Source: Alphaproteobacteria bacterium
GTDB lineage: Bacteria; Pseudomonadota; Alphaproteobacteria; SHVR01
Length of the DNA stretch: 64,000 nucleotides
Reading direction: 5' to 3'
Assembly (NCBI GenBank): GCA_009694185.1
Contig: SHVR01000001.1
Span: forward strand, 62,001 to 126,000
This document shows positions 21,249-30,635 of this stretch, one piece after another. A model generated the notes under the pieces. It was not told where the DNA came from. It did not search any database and worked only from the letters and a program-made list of their open reading frames with translations. Each line of letters opens with the position of its first letter. The stretch's first letter is position 1. A program made the position numbers and the translations under genes.

Positions 21249-22645
21249 TGGGGCGGCTGTCGGTGACACGGATCCATGGCACGGCGGTTGCCTTCGAGGG
21301 CATGGGCGTTCTCCTCCGGGGCGCCTCCGGCAGCGGCAAGTCCGATCTCGCCTTGCGTCTCGTCGAGGCGGGGGCCGTGCTCGTGGCGGACGACCAGGTG
21401 GAGATCGAATGCCAGGCCGGGCGCCTGGTGGCCTCGCCGCCCCCGACCATCGCCGGACGCCTGGAGGTTCGCGGCATCGGTATCGTGCCGATCGACCATC
21501 GGCCGTCGGCGGCAATCCGGCTCGTGGTGGACCTGGTGTCGCCGGAGGAGGTCGAGCGCCTGCCCATGGCGAAGCGTGTGGACATTGCCGGCGTGAGCCT
21601 GCCCGCTGTTGCGATGGCACCGTTCGAGGCCGCGGCGGTCGCCAAGGTTCGTCTTGCGCTCCGTCGGGCAGCTGCCGATAGTGCCGCCTCCAGCGACGAG
21701 ATCGCCGATCATTTGTCTGGTTCAGCCAACATTCGGCCGGATATGGCGGCGCTGCGGCGCGCCGTCGTGCTGGTCACGGGTCTGTCGGGTGCCGGCAAGA
21801 CAACCGCGCTCAAGGCGTTCGAGGATATGGGGCACGAAACCGTCGACAATCTGCCGGTCTCGCTGCTCGGCGCCCTGGTCTTGGCCGAGGCGCCGCCCGA
21901 TCGGCCGCTCGCCATCGGCATCGACGTCCGCACGCGCGATTTCGACGTGGCGGCCATCCGGCGCGAGATCGATCGCCTGGGATCGGAAGCCGGCGCCGAC
22001 GTGCATTTGTTGTTCCTGGATTGCGACGACGACGTGCTGGCGCGCCGCTACACCGAGACCCGCCGGCGCCATCCGCTCGCCCCGGACAGGCCGCTCATGG
22101 ACGGTATTCGGCGCGAACGACACCTGATTGCCGCACTGCGCGACCGGGCCGATACGGTGATCGACACCACCAGCCTGACGCCCGGCGACATGCGGGGGCG
22201 GCTGGAGGCCTTGCTCGATCCCAGTCTGCGCCCACGGCTGGTGGTTCTCGTGACGTCGTTCGCCTATCGGCACGGCTTGCCCCGGGACGCCGATCTGGTG
22301 TTCGACGTCCGCTTCCTCGCCAATCCCCATTACGACCCCGCGCTCCGGCCCTTGAGCGGGCAGGAGCCCGCCGTTCGCCGGCATATCGAGCGCGACCCGA
22401 ATTTTCGCCCCTTTATCGACCATCTTGAAGCGTTGCTGGGATTCCTGTTGCCGCGTTATGCCGGCGAGGGCAAGAGCTACTTGACCATCGCCTTCGGCTG
22501 CACCGGCGGTCGGCACCGATCGGTGGCGCTGGCGGAGATGGTTGTCCAATGGCTCGCCCTCAGCGGCGAGCGCGTCAGCGTTTTCCATCGCGACATCGAC
22601 CGTACCGCCAATTCCGGCCCCGCGTCGCATCAGGAGCGTTCATGA
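21248..22645 (+). CDS. fused HPr kinase/phosphorylase (HprK) - RNase adapter RapZ
   Basis: One 465-aa ORF. Residues 1-~150: HGTAVAFEGMGVLLRGASGSGKSDLALRL, VADDQVEI, IAGRLEVRGIGIV (short alpha-type HprK). Residues ~166-465: VVLVTGLSGAGKTTALKAFEDMGHETVDNLP...TSFAYRHGLPRDADLVFDVRFLANPHYDPALRPLSG...YLTIAFGCTGGRHRSV (complete RapZ). Confidence 0.93.
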   Translation: MGRLSVTRIHGTAVAFEGMGVLLRGASGSGKSDLALRLVEAGAVLVADDQVEIECQAGRLVASPPPTIAGRLEVRGIGIVPIDHRPSAAIRLVVDLVSPEEVERLPMAKRVDIAGVSLPAVAMAPFEAAAVAKVRLALRRAAADSAASSDEIADHLSGSANIRPDMAALRRAVVLVTGLSGAGKTTALKAFEDMGHETVDNLPVSLLGALVLAEAPPDRPLAIGIDVRTRDFDVAAIRREIDRLGSEAGADVHLLFLDCDDDVLARRYTETRRRHPLAPDRPLMDGIRRERHLIAALRDRADTVIDTTSLTPGDMRGRLEALLDPSLRPRLVVLVTSFAYRHGLPRDADLVFDVRFLANPHYDPALRPLSGQEPAVRRHIERDPNFRPFIDHLEALLGFLLPRYAGEGKSYLTIAFGCTGGRHRSVALAEMVVQWLALSGERVSVFHRDIDRTANSGPASHQERS

Positions 22646-23046
22646 TCGGCCTTGTTCTGGTGACCCACGGCCGGCTCGCGGCCGAACTCCTCGCGGCGGT
22701 CGAGCATGTGGTTGGGCCGCAGCCGCGGACGGCAGCCATCTGCATCGGTCCGGACGACGATATGGAGGCCCGCCGCCAGGAAATCGTCGACTCGGTCGCG
22801 GCCGTCGATGACGGCGGCGGCGTCGTTGTCATGACCGATATGTTCGGCGGCACACCCTCAAATCTCGCCATCTCGGTCCTGGCGGTGGGCCGGATCGAAG
22901 TGATCGCCGGGGTCAATCTGCCGATGCTGGTCAAGTTCGCCCGGGTGCGCAACCAGTCGGTCACGGCGGCGGTGCAAGCGGCCGAGGACGCGGGTCGCAA
23001 ATATATCCAGGTGGCGTCGCGGTTGCTGGCCGAAGAGAAGTCATGA
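22642..23046 (+). CDS. PTS mannose-type EIIA domain protein
   Basis: MIGLVLVTHGRLAAELLAAVEHVVG; VVMTDMFGGTPSNLA; ATGA overlap with upstream gene. Confidence 0.92.
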   Translation: MIGLVLVTHGRLAAELLAAVEHVVGPQPRTAAICIGPDDDMEARRQEIVDSVAAVDDGGGVVVMTDMFGGTPSNLAISVLAVGRIEVIAGVNLPMLVKFARVRNQSVTAAVQAAEDAGRKYIQVASRLLAEEKS

Positions 23047-23330
23047 ACGAGCCACCGGCGGATGTCGTTACCCGCCGCCTGACCGTGCTGAACAAGCGGG
23101 GATTGCATGCCCGTCCCGCCGCCAAATTTGTCAAGCTCGCCGAACAGTTCGCCTCGTCCATTACGGTGACATATCAGGGTACGACCGTGTCGGGGCTCTC
23201 GATCATGGGTCTCTTGATGCTGGCGGCACCCCATGGCGGCGAGATCGATGTCTCGGCCGATGGGCCCGATGCCGACCTGGCCATGGCCGCCATCGGCAAG
23301 CTCATTGCCGAGCGTTTCGGCGAGGCGTGA
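23043..23330 (+). CDS. HPr family phosphocarrier protein
   Basis: NKRGLHARPAAKFVKLAEQF (His15 region) and VSGLSIMGLLML (Ser46 region). Confidence 0.94.
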   Translation: MNEPPADVVTRRLTVLNKRGLHARPAAKFVKLAEQFASSITVTYQGTTVSGLSIMGLLMLAAPHGGEIDVSADGPDADLAMAAIGKLIAERFGEA

Positions 23331-23338
23331 CAACAGTT

Positions 23339-23752
23339 CTAAAGGTCGACCACGATGTAATGCTGGTCGACCGTCACCGACACGGTGTCGGCGACGAAAG
23401 GACCCTTGGCCAAGGTCTCGCCGGGCTCGACGCTCACGGCGTAGCTGCGCACGCGCACATTGTCGGGATCGCACCATGACTGGCCGGTGCGGATGTCGAA
23501 CTCCCAGCCATGCCACGGACAGCGCAGCATCTCGCCCGGCCGCGTGAGACGATACTGGCCCGGTGCCGCGGCCTCCATGCGGCCATGAATGCGGCCGCGA
23601 CAGAGGGGTGCGCCCCCGTGCGGGCAGCGATTGATCAGGCCATAGAACTGGCTGGCCACGTTGAAGATGCCGATCTCGCGCCCGGCCACCGTCACGATCT
23701 TGCAGGTGCCGGGCGCGATCTCGTCGAGCGTGGCGACGACATGTCGGGCCAT
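23339..23752 (-). CDS. Rieske (2Fe-2S) domain protein
   Basis: CPHGGAPLCRG ... LRCPWHGWEFD. Confidence 0.8.
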   Translation of the reverse strand: MARHVVATLDEIAPGTCKIVTVAGREIGIFNVASQFYGLINRCPHGGAPLCRGRIHGRMEAAAPGQYRLTRPGEMLRCPWHGWEFDIRTGQSWCDPDNVRVRSYAVSVEPGETLAKGPFVADTVSVTVDQHYIVVDL

Positions 23753-23756
23753 CGTT

Positions 23757-24869
23757 TCAAGCAAAACCGTAAAGGGCCCGTGCGTTGTCGCGGAACAGCA
23801 TCCGTTTCTTGTCCGCCGGCAGGTTGACCTTGATGGCGAAACGCGGGTCGTCCTGATCCCAGTGCGGATAGTCGGTCGAGAACATGACTTGGTCCCAACC
23901 GATCCACTCGAAGGTGTGCATGAGGTCTTGCGGCCGCTCCGGCTCCTCGATCGGCTGGGTGGTGACCCAGATATGTTCGTGGATATATTCCGAGGGCGGG
24001 CGCTTCACATGCGGCACCTCGGCGCGGAGGCGCTCCCAGTGCTTGTCGAGGCGCCAGGTGAGGGCGGGCAGCCAGGCAAAGCCGCCCTCGACCAGCACCA
24101 CCTTAAGCGTGGGCACATGCTCGAAGACGCCTTCGATGACGAGGCTGGTGACCAGCGCCTCCATGCTCTGCACATAGGAGGGATGTTCCTCGTGATAGAA
24201 GGAGGGCCAGCCGCTGCCCGTCGATGCATGGCCGCTGCTGCCGCCGAGATGCAAGGCGACCGGAAATCCGTTCGCCGCCGCCGCCTCGAAAATAGGCCAG
24301 TAGCGACGCCGACCCAAGGGCTCCAGGCCGCGCGGCGGAAGCTGAACTTGGGCGAAGCGCCGGTCGCCGGCCCGGTGCTCGATTTCGGCAATGGCCGCCG
24401 CCGGGTCCTCGGCGGTCACTTGGATCGAGCCTCTGAGGCGCGGCTCGGGGTCGCTCCAGCAATGCGCCATCCAGTCATTGACGGCCCGCGCCATGGCCAC
24501 GCCGAACTCCACATTGCGCTCGTCGGACGCGCGGCCCAAGAGGGGGAGCATGATGCCGCCGGTCACACCGAACTGGTCGAGCAACTGCTCCCGCATGAAG
24601 GCGAGGTCGGAACCGGGTACGCCGCCACCGGGCGGCCAGCCATCGAGGCGCATGCCATTGGCGGGCGACATGCGCGGGTAGGCGGCGGTGTAGGCGAGAC
24701 CCTGGCGGCCGCGGCTGCCGATGGTGCGGCGATGCTCGCGCCAGCGCGCCGACAAGAACGGGTCAAGCTCGCCGGGCGCCTTCATATAGGGGTGGATGTC
24801 GCAATCGACGAAGCCGAGCTTGGTCTCAATGCTGGCTTCCGGGGCACGCTCCACAACCATGCTCGTCAT
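23757..24869 (-). CDS. amidohydrolase family protein
   Basis: FVDCDIHPYM; VALHLGG; FSTDYPHWDQDDP. Confidence 0.88.
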   Translation of the reverse strand: MTSMVVERAPEASIETKLGFVDCDIHPYMKAPGELDPFLSARWREHRRTIGSRGRQGLAYTAAYPRMSPANGMRLDGWPPGGGVPGSDLAFMREQLLDQFGVTGGIMLPLLGRASDERNVEFGVAMARAVNDWMAHCWSDPEPRLRGSIQVTAEDPAAAIAEIEHRAGDRRFAQVQLPPRGLEPLGRRRYWPIFEAAAANGFPVALHLGGSSGHASTGSGWPSFYHEEHPSYVQSMEALVTSLVIEGVFEHVPTLKVVLVEGGFAWLPALTWRLDKHWERLRAEVPHVKRPPSEYIHEHIWVTTQPIEEPERPQDLMHTFEWIGWDQVMFSTDYPHWDQDDPRFAIKVNLPADKKRMLFRDNARALYGFA

Positions 24870-25945
24870 CGCACAGGCTCCTTGCTGAGGCGCGAATAGG
24901 TTTTCAGGGGATTGTCGACCAAGAGCTTCCGCATCAGATGCGCCGGCATGCCGTCGGGGATGGCATCGGTGCCGTCGAAATGCCAATGCGGATAGTCGGT
25001 CGAGAACAGCAGCATTTCGTCCGAGCCGATCTGCTCGATGATGCGCTCGAGCTGGCGCTGCTCAGGTGGCTGGTCGAAGGGCTGAATGGTGAGCCGCACA
25101 TGCTCGCGGATATAGTCGGCGGGCGCGCGGTCGAGCCACGGCACCTCCGCCCTGATACCGCGCCAGGTCTTGTTGAGGCGCCAGAGATAGGCCGGCAGCC
25201 AGGTCACGCCCGATTCGAGCAACACGACGCGGAGACTCGGGAACTCGACGAACACGCCCTCGGCGACCAGGCTGCTGAGGGTCGTGGCGAAACCGGCGCT
25301 TTGGGCGACATAGTCCTCAAGCAGGTAGGAGGGCCAGCCGATCGAGGTGGGGGGGTGGCGATAGGCGCTGCCGGCATGGATGCCGATCGGCAGGTCGTGG
25401 CGCTGGGCGGCGCGATAGATCGGCCAGTTCGCGCGCCGGCCGAGCGGCATCTCGGCCATCGCCAGCATGAGCACCTGGACGAACCGCCGATCCTCGGCCT
25501 TGCGCTCGATCTCCTGGGCGGCAAGTTCCGGGCTGTGAATGGGCACGACGATCGAGGCGCGCAGCCTGGGGTCCCGGTCGAGCCATTCCGCCGCGATCCA
25601 GTCGTTGATCGCCCGGCAGAGTGCCGCCGAAAGGTCCTCGCTGAACATGATCTGGGCGCCGTGGATGACGTTCAGGATGGCGAAGCGCGTCCCGAACCCG
25701 TCGAGCGCCTGTTTGCGGAGAAGGCCCAAGTCGCTGCCGGGATCGCCCTTGGCCGGGCGCCAGTCCGGCCGGCCGCTGATCGGCGCGCCCGGCGGATAGT
25801 TGCTGGTGTTCAGATTGTCGTGGTCGAGGCCGCGCATGACGACATGCTCGCGCCAGTAATCGTCGAGATAGGGCAACAGCACATGGGTGCCCGGAAGGGC
25901 CGCATGGACGTCGCAATCGATGGCGCCGGCTGCTGGACTGGTCAC
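24866..25945 (-). CDS. amidohydrolase family protein (paralogue of neighbour)
   Basis: AIDCDVHAALPG; IGIHAGSAYRHPPTSIGWPSY; LLFSTDYPHWHFDG. Confidence 0.88.
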   Translation of the reverse strand: MTSPAAGAIDCDVHAALPGTHVLLPYLDDYWREHVVMRGLDHDNLNTSNYPPGAPISGRPDWRPAKGDPGSDLGLLRKQALDGFGTRFAILNVIHGAQIMFSEDLSAALCRAINDWIAAEWLDRDPRLRASIVVPIHSPELAAQEIERKAEDRRFVQVLMLAMAEMPLGRRANWPIYRAAQRHDLPIGIHAGSAYRHPPTSIGWPSYLLEDYVAQSAGFATTLSSLVAEGVFVEFPSLRVVLLESGVTWLPAYLWRLNKTWRGIRAEVPWLDRAPADYIREHVRLTIQPFDQPPEQRQLERIIEQIGSDEMLLFSTDYPHWHFDGTDAIPDGMPAHLMRKLLVDNPLKTYSRLSKEPVR

Positions 25946-26100
25946 GAAGCCCTATCCTTGATCGGTTCCCAGGATAGGCGCGAATGGCTGGCTGAGCAAT
26001 GCGCGTGGCCGCTACGGAGCCGACCGCTGTCGCGCCGCCTCCCTATGTTTTCCCGGCCTATTCCGCCCTGCCCCCGCGTGCTATGTCTCGAGCCGCATGG

Positions 26101-26124
26101 TGTGGTCCTAGGTGTGGTCCTAGG
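26101..26124. repeat. tandem duplication, 2 x 12 bp (TGTGGTCCTAGG)
   Basis: Two perfect adjacent copies 15 bp upstream of the ABC substrate-binding reading frame. Confidence 0.9.
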
Positions 26125-26138
26125 GCGAGGAGAGTGAC

Positions 26139-27090
26139 ATGAGGCGGCGCAAGTTCATCACGTTGGTTGGCGGCGCGACGCTTGCATTGCCGCTCGGGGC
26201 GCGCGCGCAGCAGCCCAAGCTGCCCCGCATTGGCGTCCTCATCCTTGCCAACACCGAGCCGTTCTGGGGCGAGTTCCGGGAAGGCCTGCGCCGGCATGGC
26301 TATATCGAGGGACAAAACATTCAATTCGAGTTTCGCTCGGCGGAGGGCAAGCCGGACCTTCTGCGTGGGCTGGCCGATGAACTCGTCCGGTTGAAGGTCG
26401 ACATCATCGTTGCGCTGTTTACGCCGGCCGTCACCACGGCAAGGCAGGCGACGAGCGAGATTCCGATCGTCATGATGGCGGGCGCCCCGGTCGAAACGGG
26501 TCTTATCTCCAGCCTGGCGCGGCCGGGCGGCAACATCACCGGATTGTCCGGTACGGGCCCGGAGCTCGGCGCAAAACTCCTCGAAATTACCCGCGACATG
26601 CTGCCGTCCACGCGTCGCGGTTCTGGCCAATGCGACCGATCCCTTTACCAAGCCGTTCCTCGAGCAGATCGAGCAGGGCGGCCGCACCCTGGGCATCGCA
26701 ATCCAGGCGATCCAGGTCCGCGGCGTGGCGGAGTTCGGCGCGGCGTTCGCCGCCATGGACAAGGAGCGGGCGGATGCCGTCATCGTGCAGCCGAGTCTAC
26801 AGCGCAAGGCTGCTCTCGATTGGGCGCTCAAATATCGCCTGCCGGCGGTCTCATTCATCCAGTCGTTTCCGAGCGAGGGAGGCCTGATGGCCTACGCCGC
26901 AAACCAAAACGACTTGTACCGGCGCGCGGCCTACTACATCGATCGGATTCTCAAGGGCGCGAAGCCCGCCGACCTGCCGGTGGAGCAGCCGACCAGGTAC
27001 GAGCTTGTTATCAATCTCAAGACCGCCAAGGCGCTCGGCATTACGATTCCAGAGTCCTTCCTGGCTCGCGCCGACGAGGTGATCGAATAA
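26139..27090 (+). pseudogene. ABC transporter substrate-binding protein, frameshifted near 26610
   Basis: MRRRKFITLVGGATLALPLGARAQQPKLPRIGVL... homology moves to another frame at ~26610 (RVAVLANATDPFTKPFLEQIEQGGRTLGIAIQ...YELVINLKTAKALGITIPESFLARADEVIE). Confidence 0.8.
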
Positions 27091-27112
27091 CTTCAGTCAT
27101 GTCGCTTGTTGG

Positions 27113-27148
27113 CCCATCGCGTCGGCCTGCCGGCCTCCCCGCAATGAC
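27113..27148. repeat. REP-like intergenic palindromic element
   Basis: Reverse complement GTCATTGCGGGGAGGCCGGCAGGCCGACGCGATGGG, like the GTCATTGCGaGG-type dispersed repeats seen in many Proteobacteria. Confidence 0.5.
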
Positions 27149-27172
27149 AAAAAGGAGTTGTTCAACAGCCGG

Positions 27173-27814
27173 CTATAGCCCCGGATAGGCCGCGCCCCAA
27201 CGGTCTTTGTAGACGAACTCCGAGAGCTTGCCGCGCCCGACGGGGCCGAACTTGCCCAGGGGATAGCCCACCGGCAGGATCGCGTAGGAGCGCACACCCG
27301 GCGGCAGGCCCAAGGCGCCGTCCGCCGCCTTCTCGAAGAAGAGATGGCGGGTCGTGAGTGTCGCGCCCAGGCCGAGGGCGCGCGCCGCTAGCAGCATGTT
27401 CTGGACGGCGGGATAGATGGAGGAGCCGGCCCAGCGCGGCGGCGGCTCGGCGCCTTCCTCGAGGCAGGCGACGATCCACACCGGCGCCTCGTGGAAATGC
27501 TCGGTCAGATATTCGACCGCCGCGTGTTGGCGGCGATATTTCTCGGCCGTCACGCCGGGCGGCGGCTGGCTCGCCAGATAGCGTGGCCCGATGATCTCGT
27601 CGAAGGCGCGCTTGTAATGCACCTGGACCGCCTGCTTGATCTTGGCGTCCTTGACCACCAGGAAGCGCCAGCGCTGGGTATTGCCACCATTGGCCGCCCA
27701 GAGGCCGGCTTGCAGGATCTTGGCGATCAGCGCTTCCGGCACCGGGTCCGGCTTCAGGCGCCGCATGGCCCGGGTCGTCTGCATGATCTCGAACAGGCCG
27801 GGGTCATCGGACAT
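27173..27814 (-). CDS. nitroreductase family protein
   Basis: IMQTTRAMRRLKPDPVPEALIAKILQAGLWAANGGNTQRWRFLVV. Confidence 0.9.
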   Translation of the reverse strand: MSDDPGLFEIMQTTRAMRRLKPDPVPEALIAKILQAGLWAANGGNTQRWRFLVVKDAKIKQAVQVHYKRAFDEIIGPRYLASQPPPGVTAEKYRRQHAAVEYLTEHFHEAPVWIVACLEEGAEPPPRWAGSSIYPAVQNMLLAARALGLGATLTTRHLFFEKAADGALGLPPGVRSYAILPVGYPLGKFGPVGRGKLSEFVYKDRWGAAYPGL

Positions 27815-27903
27815 GGCGTCCTCCTTTGCATGCGTCTGGGTTATTATAGAGGGCAGTCCGTGCCGGCCAAGCCCGGCGATCGGGCGAGGAGGAGGAAGCC
27901 TTT

Positions 27904-28782
27904 ATGGCCATCAGCATCCGCCAGGTCGGTCCCTGTTTTGCGGGCGAAGTCACCGGCGTCGACATCGCCAAAGGGGTGTCGAGCGACGAAGCGGCTGAGA
28001 TCGATGCCGGCATGGATCGCCATGCGGTCCTCGTCTTCCGCGACCAGGTGATCGACGACGACCGGCAATATGCCTTTTCGTGCCATTTCGGGCCGATGGA
28101 AACGGCGACCGGCGACATTGCCCAGGCGGAAGACCGGCGCCTGCCCATGAATATCAACGACATCTCCAATCTGGACAAGCGCGGCGAGGTGCTGGCCCGC
28201 GACGACCGCCGGCGCCTCTTCAATCTCGGCAACATGCTCTGGCATTCCGACAGCTCGTTCAAGCCGACCCCGGCCAAATTCTCGCTGCTGTCGGCGCGCG
28301 CCATCCCGGGCGAGGGCGGCAACACGGAATTTGCCGACATGCGCGCCGCGTGGGATGCACTCGATGCCAAGACCCAGGCCGAATGCCGCGATCTGGTGTG
28401 CGAGCATAGCCTGCTCACCTCCCGGAGCCTCTTGGGCTTCGCCGAGTTCAACGCCGAGGAACGGTTAAAATGGCAGCCGGTGCCCCAACGCCTGGTGCGC
28501 CGTCACCCACGCTCGGGCCGGCTCTCGCTCTACCTGGCCTCCCATGCGGGTGCCATTCGCGGCTGGCCGGTGCCCGAGGCGCGCACGTTCATCCACGACC
28601 TGACCGAGCACGCGACCCAGCGCCAGTTCGTCCATGCCCACCAATGGCGGCAATGGGACCTGGTGATGTGGGACAACCGCACCGTCATGCACCGCGCCCG
28701 GCGCTATGACCATACTCAGGTGCGCGACCTGCACCGGACTACCGTCGCCGACTCAGGCCCGACCCTCGAACAGATGGCCTGA
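27904..28782 (+). CDS. TauD/TfdA family Fe(II)/2OG dioxygenase
   Basis: GEVTGVDIAKGVSSDEAAEIDAGMDRHAVLVFRDQ; LWHSDSSF; WDNRTVMHRARRYD. Confidence 0.92.
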   Translation: MAISIRQVGPCFAGEVTGVDIAKGVSSDEAAEIDAGMDRHAVLVFRDQVIDDDRQYAFSCHFGPMETATGDIAQAEDRRLPMNINDISNLDKRGEVLARDDRRRLFNLGNMLWHSDSSFKPTPAKFSLLSARAIPGEGGNTEFADMRAAWDALDAKTQAECRDLVCEHSLLTSRSLLGFAEFNAEERLKWQPVPQRLVRRHPRSGRLSLYLASHAGAIRGWPVPEARTFIHDLTEHATQRQFVHAHQWRQWDLVMWDNRTVMHRARRYDHTQVRDLHRTTVADSGPTLEQMA

Positions 28783-28788
28783 CGACCC

Positions 28789-29664
28789 TCAGTCGTGCGC
28801 GCCGGCGGCGAGGCCGTCGAAGCGCGCGACCTGTTCGTTATAGGCCACTCGGTATTGCACATAGGCCGCCTTGTGTGCCGCCTGGGCCGCCGCGTCGAAG
28901 TCGCCGCCGGGCGGCGTCTCCAAGTCGAAATGGCCGAACCGGTCGGTGCCGCGCGCCAGCATGGCCGGCACGCGCACGCTCCCCACATGGCGCACGCCTG
29001 TCGGGATATAACTCACGCCATAGCCGATGCGCCGGTGGGCGGAATGATTGGGCTCCGAGCGATGCACCAGCAGGGTGTTGTGGAACGAGAACTCGCCCGG
29101 CTTCAGTGGCGCGTGAATGGCCTTGCTCGCGTCAAGGGCGACCGCGATCTTCTGGGCGCCGCCATTGATGCTATGGGCATGGGCCTTGCTCTTGTGCATG
29201 AGCTGGCCCATGGCGGGGCTCCCCGGAATGAACTCCATGCAGCCGCTCTCGGCCGATGCGTCGGTGAGCGCCACCCACGCCGTCACATGCTCATGGGGCT
29301 CGAGGCCGAAATATGTGGCGTCCTGGTGCCAGGCGGCGATCATCGGCGTCTTGGGCTCTTTGATGAAGAGCGTGCTGGTATAGATCAGAATGTCGGGGCC
29401 GAGCAGATCCTCGACCGCGTCCAGGACCGCGCCATGGGTCGCGATTTCATAGGCCCAGCGGAAGAGTGCATGGACGCGCAGGCGATAGCTGTTGCCCGGC
29501 GTCGACAGCAGCATGCCTTGAGCGGCCTCGAAGGCCTCGAGTTTAGCCCGATAGTGTCGCGCTTCGTCGGGCGTCAGCCCCGGCACCGGGAACAGGCAGC
29601 CGTCGCGGCGATATCGGGTGACTTCGGCCTCGCTTAGTTTTTTTCCCATGGGCTGGGTCTCCAC
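28789..29664 (-). CDS. phytanoyl-CoA dioxygenase (PhyH) family protein
   Basis: YRRDGCLFPVPGLTPDEA; AAWHQDATYFGL; HNTLLVHRSEPNHSAHRRIGYGVSYIPTG. Confidence 0.9.
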   Translation of the reverse strand: METQPMGKKLSEAEVTRYRRDGCLFPVPGLTPDEARHYRAKLEAFEAAQGMLLSTPGNSYRLRVHALFRWAYEIATHGAVLDAVEDLLGPDILIYTSTLFIKEPKTPMIAAWHQDATYFGLEPHEHVTAWVALTDASAESGCMEFIPGSPAMGQLMHKSKAHAHSINGGAQKIAVALDASKAIHAPLKPGEFSFHNTLLVHRSEPNHSAHRRIGYGVSYIPTGVRHVGSVRVPAMLARGTDRFGHFDLETPPGGDFDAAAQAAHKAAYVQYRVAYNEQVARFDGLAAGAHD

Positions 29665-30534
29665 TTAATGGGCCGCGAGGATGTCCATGAACATGGCGTT
29701 GAAGGTCTCGGCCGCCTCATAGGCGACCCAGTGGCCGGCGCCCGCAATCACCTGGAACTTGGCCGGCGGCGACAAGCTCTCGAACAATTGCCGGCGCGCC
29801 TCGAGATGGGGGCCGGCGGTCGAGTCCTTCCCGCCCCAGATGCCGAATATCGGCACCCGGAGTTGGTCGAGCGCAAGCTTCAGCGTGTCGCCGCCAGGGA
29901 TGGCGCCGCTACGGATGCGTGCCCGCCCGGTGTTTTCGACCTGGATGTGGAGGGCCAGCGGGTCGATGCGCCGCTCGTCCCCGAACATGACGATGGCCAG
30001 ATTCTGCCGGTGGATGTCGAGGACTTCAGCCGCCGTCATGGCGCGGTTGGGCTTGGCGAGCGCCGGGCGCTTCGCCATGGGGAGGCCGAGCGCGTTGGAG
30101 CCCACCAATGTGAAACTCCGGACCCGTGCTCCGAGGCGCGAAGCCGTCGGTCCGCCGACGATGCCGCCGAAGGAAAAGCCGGCAAGATGAAAACCCATGG
30201 GCGCCGGTAGGATGGCCTCGATGCCGGCCGCCACGATTGCCGCGAGGCTCGTCGCATCGAAGGGGAGCGGTGGGGTATGGGAATCCCCCATGCCGGGCAG
30301 GTCGGCCGCCACCACCATCCAGCGTTGGGCGAGTATGGGAATGTTGCGCACCCAATGGGTCCAGGAGCCGAAGCTGCCATGCAGCAGGACGACCGGTTCT
30401 CCAGTGCCCCAGACGTGCCAGACCATGTGGCCCTCGCCCGAGGGCGTCTCGACGCGCCGGGCGTCGGCCACCAGGCGCGCCAGGCTGGCGCTCGGGGGTT
30501 CGCTGGTGTGGATGTTGGTGACGTCGTTCGGCAT
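29665..30534 (-). CDS. alpha/beta hydrolase
   Basis: PVVLLHGSFGSWTHWVRNI; HLAGFSFGGIVG; AGHWVAYEAAETFN. Confidence 0.9.
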   Translation of the reverse strand: MPNDVTNIHTSEPPSASLARLVADARRVETPSGEGHMVWHVWGTGEPVVLLHGSFGSWTHWVRNIPILAQRWMVVAADLPGMGDSHTPPLPFDATSLAAIVAAGIEAILPAPMGFHLAGFSFGGIVGGPTASRLGARVRSFTLVGSNALGLPMAKRPALAKPNRAMTAAEVLDIHRQNLAIVMFGDERRIDPLALHIQVENTGRARIRSGAIPGGDTLKLALDQLRVPIFGIWGGKDSTAGPHLEARRQLFESLSPPAKFQVIAGAGHWVAYEAAETFNAMFMDILAAH

Positions 30535-30635
30535 GCTATGGCTCAGGCGGCTTGCGGGGTGGCGTAACGCTATCCGGCATCGCCCATCACCCGCAATGCT
30601 ACATTGCGGCCAATGATAAAGGGGAGAAGCTGCCC

